DNA from: Candidatus Eiseniibacteriota bacterium
GTDB lineage: Bacteria > Eisenbacteria > RBG-16-71-46
Length of the DNA stretch: 26,901 nucleotides
Assembly (NCBI GenBank): GCA_903921835.1
Contig: CAIXRL010000347.1
Location: 1 to 26,901, forward strand
Direction: 5' to 3'
In this document: piece by piece, positions 24,649-26,901 of the stretch
How the letters are laid out: each line of letters opens with the position of its first letter
Position numbering within the stretch: the first letter of the stretch is position 1
Translations under genes and position numbers: made by a program
Notes under the pieces: model-generated
Told to the model about the DNA's origin: nothing
The model's input: only the letters and a program-made list of their open reading frames with translations
The model's database searches: none

Positions 24649-25482
24649 ATGCCGCCGATGGCTCCCCGGTCCATGCCGTCCACCATGCTGCCCGCGCTGT
24701 TCGCCCTTTCGCTGTTGCCGCTCGCGCCGCTGTGCGATGCGCGTGCGCAGGGTGCATCGCCCGTCGCCGCCGACTCGCTCGCCGCGGCGAGCGCCGACTC
24801 CGCCTCGGCGCCGCGCGCGAACGCGGCGCCGCGCGACGAGGAGTTCCCGGTGACGCTGGGCAGCTTCACCACCACGCTGCACGGCAGCCGGCCCGGGCGC
24901 ACCGCGAACATCGTGCTCGCCGCCGAGGCGCTCGACGGCGCTGTGGTCGCGCCCGGCGAGGTGCTCTCGTTCAACGCGGTGGTGGGGCCGAGAACGCTGG
25001 AGCGCGGCTACCAGGCCGCGCCGGTCATCCTGCACGAGACGAGGCAGCTGCAGACGGGCGGCGGCGTGTGCCAGGTGGCGTCCACGATCTTCGCGGCGGG
25101 CATGCTCGCGGGGCTTTCGAGCGTGGAGCGCTGGCGGCACTCCTCGCCGGTGGACTACATCGCGCCGGGCGAGGACGCGACGATCGCGTGGGGCGCGAAG
25201 GACATGAAGCTGCGCAACGACCTCGCGCAGCGCGTTCGGCTGCGCGTGCGCGTGCTGGGCGCCACGCTGAGCGCGCGCATCGAGGGCGAGGCGCCGCCGG
25301 CGCACGAGTACGAGCTGGCCACCGACGAGCGCGAGCTGCCGGCGGACCCGGGCGTGGAGGGTGCGCGGCCGGGGCGCGAGATCGAGTTGTACCGCGTGCG
25401 CCGGGACGCCCGTGGCGCCGACGTGCGCGAGTTCGTGCACCGCGACGTGTACCCGCCCACGCGCGGGCGGCAGGCGCCGTGA
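24649..25482 (+). CDS. Exported VanW-domain protein
   Basis: The 277-residue protein has an N-terminal signal-like segment (TMLPALFALSLLPLAPLCDARAQ) and an Ala/Ser-rich spacer. A VanW domain then extends from about residue 64: VTLGSFTTTLHGSRPGRTANIVLAAEALDGAVVAPGEVLSFN, then GPRTLERGYQAAP, then GGGVCQVASTIF with the invariant Cys (C141), HSSPVDYIAPGEDATIAWGAKDMKLRN. VanW is named after a gene in vancomycin-resistance clusters, but its biochemical role is unknown. Here there are no van genes, and export puts it in the periplasm or outside. The ATG at 24649 has a GGGGGG-type site and lies 1 nt after the MFS stop. Its own stop overlaps the AMMECR1-like gene (GTGA). Confidence 0.88.
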   Translation: MPPMAPRSMPSTMLPALFALSLLPLAPLCDARAQGASPVAADSLAAASADSASAPRANAAPRDEEFPVTLGSFTTTLHGSRPGRTANIVLAAEALDGAVVAPGEVLSFNAVVGPRTLERGYQAAPVILHETRQLQTGGGVCQVASTIFAAGMLAGLSSVERWRHSSPVDYIAPGEDATIAWGAKDMKLRNDLAQRVRLRVRVLGATLSARIEGEAPPAHEYELATDERELPADPGVEGARPGREIELYRVRRDARGADVREFVHRDVYPPTRGRQAP

Positions 25483-26138
25483 CGATCCTCGCGCGCCTCG
25501 CGCCGCTGCTGCTCGCCGTGCTGGCCGCCGCGGGCTCGCCGGAGCTGGAGCCGTACCGCGCCCTGTCGCGCGACCCGGCCGCGTGCGAGTCGCTGCTCGC
25601 AGCGGCGCGTGCGGGGCTCGCGCGCGGGCTGGAGACGGGCGCGCCGGCGCCCCCGGCGACGGGGCCCGCGTGGCCGGGCTCGCCGCGGCCGGTGTACGTC
25701 ACGCTGGTGCACGGCCGCGCCACGCGCGCGTGCGTGGGCTCCGACGCGCCGCTGGGCGGCTCGCTGGCGGCCACGCTCGAGGCGCTGGGCGAGCGCGTCG
25801 CCGCCAGCGACCGGCGCCACCCGCCGCTCGACGAGGGCGAGCTGGACACGCTGCGGCTCGTGATCGCGTTCGCGGGCGATGCGCGGCCCGTCGCCGATCC
25901 GCTCACCGTCGATCCCGTGCACGAGGGTCTCAGGATCGAGACCGACCTGGGCGCGATCGCGTTCCTGCCGGGCGAGGCCCGCACCGCGTCGTGGGCGCTG
26001 CGCGAAGCGCGCCGCGCGGGCGTGCTCGTGGGTTCCGTCTCCGAAGCTCGATGCAGTCGCTTTGCCGCCGTCGTCATCCAGGGCCCGGCCGGGAGTATCG
26101 CAGCGGGCCGGGCCCACCATTCAAAGGAGTCGCCATGA
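25479..26138 (+). CDS. Exported AMMECR1-like protein
   Basis: The 219-residue protein begins with a signal-like hydrophobic stretch (ILARLAPLLLAVLAAAG). An AMMECR1-like domain follows: VYVTLVHGRATRACVGSDAPLGG, where RACVGS parallels the family hallmark LRGCIG and keeps the Cys (C85), then DRRHPPLDEGELDTLRLVIAF, matching the 'DPRFPPLT..EL..L.iEVS.L' block, and HEGLRIETDLGAIAFLPGEA, matching 'G.GL.LPQ.A'. AMMECR1 proteins are usually cytoplasmic and often linked to MEMO and radical SAM genes, neither of which is nearby. The start is GTG at 25479, overlapping the VanW gene stop; the end overlaps the next start (ATGA). The role is unknown. Confidence 0.75.
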   Translation: MTILARLAPLLLAVLAAAGSPELEPYRALSRDPAACESLLAAARAGLARGLETGAPAPPATGPAWPGSPRPVYVTLVHGRATRACVGSDAPLGGSLAATLEALGERVAASDRRHPPLDEGELDTLRLVIAFAGDARPVADPLTVDPVHEGLRIETDLGAIAFLPGEARTASWALREARRAGVLVGSVSEARCSRFAAVVIQGPAGSIAAGRAHHSKESP

Positions 26139-26901
26139 ACCGGGCCGTCCGTCACGCGCTCGTCTTCCTGTTCATCACCGCCTTCGCCTGCCTCGCGCTT
26201 ACCGCGCACGCGGGCTCGACGCGCATCACCGGCCAGGTGATCGACGCGTCCACGCTGGCGCCCGTCGCGGGCGCAGACGTGGAGCTGCAGAACGCGGGCG
26301 GCGGTCCCGGCTATCACCGCACGCGCAGCGATGCGCAGGGCGGGTTCGCGTTCGAGGGCGTCTCGACCAACCGCTACTACGTGTTCTCGGTGGGCGCCGA
26401 CGGCTACACGGACTGGGCGCTGGACAGCTGGGAGTTTCCCTCGGCGCAGCGCGAGGTGCGCATCGTCGTGCCGCTGGACCGCGCGGGGAGGCTGACGCTG
26501 CACGTCACCGCCGCGGACGGCAGAACGCCGGTGGCGGCGGCGCGCGTGAACGTGAGCAGCGAGCGCGACTCGCGCTGGAGCGACACCTCCACGCGCGGTC
26601 CGGACGCGCGCTACACCTCGAAGTTCGGCGACGTCGCGTTCGACGGGTTGCGCGCGGGGCAATGGACCGTTCAGGTGCAGGCGGCGGGACTGCGCACGGT
26701 GGAGTCGCGCGGCGTGTCCGTGCGCCGCGGCGAGACCACGACCTTGCGCCAGAGCATGAGCCGGCCGGGCAGCGTGTCGGGCTCGGTGCGCCTGGCGGAC
26801 AGCACAGGTGTCGCGGGCGTGAACGTGGTGGCGCGCGGGCCGGCGGAGGCCACCGCGACGACCGACGCGGGCGGCTTCTACACGCTGGGCGAGCTGGAGC
26901 C
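26135..26901 (+). CDS. Secreted protein with carboxypeptidase-regulatory-like domains (3' truncated)
   Basis: About 255 residues are visible before the window ends. A signal peptide (HALVFLFITAFACLALTAHA|GS) is followed by three carboxypeptidase-regulatory-like (prealbumin-fold) domains: ITGQVIDASTLAPVAGADVELQN...DAQGGFAFEGV, LTLHVTAADGRTPVAAARVNV...KFGDVAFDGLRAG, and VSGSVRLADSTGVAGVNVVARG...TDAGGFYTLGELE. Such domains are common in surface and TonB-linked proteins and bind or present ligands. The ATG at 26135 has AAAGGAG 5 nt upstream inside the AMMECR1-like gene and overlaps that gene's stop (ATGA). What follows beyond the window, such as a catalytic or sorting domain, is unknown. Confidence 0.85.
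   Translation, partial: MNRAVRHALVFLFITAFACLALTAHAGSTRITGQVIDASTLAPVAGADVELQNAGGGPGYHRTRSDAQGGFAFEGVSTNRYYVFSVGADGYTDWALDSWEFPSAQREVRIVVPLDRAGRLTLHVTAADGRTPVAAARVNVSSERDSRWSDTSTRGPDARYTSKFGDVAFDGLRAGQWTVQVQAAGLRTVESRGVSVRRGETTTLRQSMSRPGSVSGSVRLADSTGVAGVNVVARGPAEATATTDAGGFYTLGELE

Noticed and set aside
1..26901. CRISPR arrays, tRNA or rRNA genes, insertion sequences, prophage or secondary-metabolite clusters
   Set aside because: No regularly spaced repeats, tRNA-like cloverleaf segments, transposase or integrase motifs, or biosynthetic megasynthase domains were seen on either strand. tRNAscan-SE and ISfinder searches would be needed to exclude subtle cases.

Overview
The window is GC-rich (about 70% by eye) bacterial DNA from an organism with an outer membrane. 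It carries a TolC-type channel, an RND pump with lipoprotein adaptor, a TonB-dependent receptor ending in an aromatic residue, and lipoproteins. Two large secreted proteins end in a FlgD/Por-secretion-like Ig tail (PNP...YDLQGR / FDVAGR), which together with the high GC suggests an FCB-superphylum relative such as Candidatus Eisenbacteria or a similar uncultured group. That placement is inference. No rRNA, tRNA, CRISPR array, transposase or phage gene was seen. Genes are densely packed, often with ATGA or GTGA overlaps, and GC-rich hairpins separate several of the converging genes.

Layout. 1-1.65 kb: the 3' end of mutY (NUDIX_4-like domain), then a PP2C phosphatase with a C-terminal membrane anchor. 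1.7-8.7 kb: osmC, then a minus-strand efflux operon (tetR, tolC-type channel, adaptor lipoprotein, RND pump) with a candidate operator upstream and a terminator downstream. 8.9-9.7 kb: an exported cyclophilin. 9.76-13.7 kb: a minus-strand transcription unit made of a TPP riboswitch, an intrinsic terminator, a sodium:solute symporter and a TonB-dependent receptor, which reads as a thiamine (or thiamine-precursor) uptake route across both membranes. 13.85-16.66 kb: three different proteases close together, namely a lipoprotein with two retropepsin-type DTG motifs, a site-2-type metalloprotease and a rhomboid with a zinc ribbon. 16.67-18.05 kb: 3-methyladenine DNA glycosylase I and an inositol-monophosphatase-family enzyme with overlapping ends.

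18.4-23.1 kb: two divergent genes for secreted beta-propeller-like proteins with the same type of C-terminal tail. Between them lies a decayed copy of the 3' end of the phosphatase gene, whose similarity is highest at its extreme 3' end. 23.1-26.9 kb: a tightly coupled plus-strand operon preceded by palindromes and a small arginine-rich leader frame. It encodes an MFS transporter, an exported VanW-domain protein, an exported AMMECR1-like protein and a secreted protein with carboxypeptidase-regulatory-like domains that runs off the window.

The two most interesting parts are the TPP-riboswitch-controlled outer plus inner membrane uptake pair, and the MFS-VanW-AMMECR1 operon, which looks like an uncharacterised cell-envelope system.
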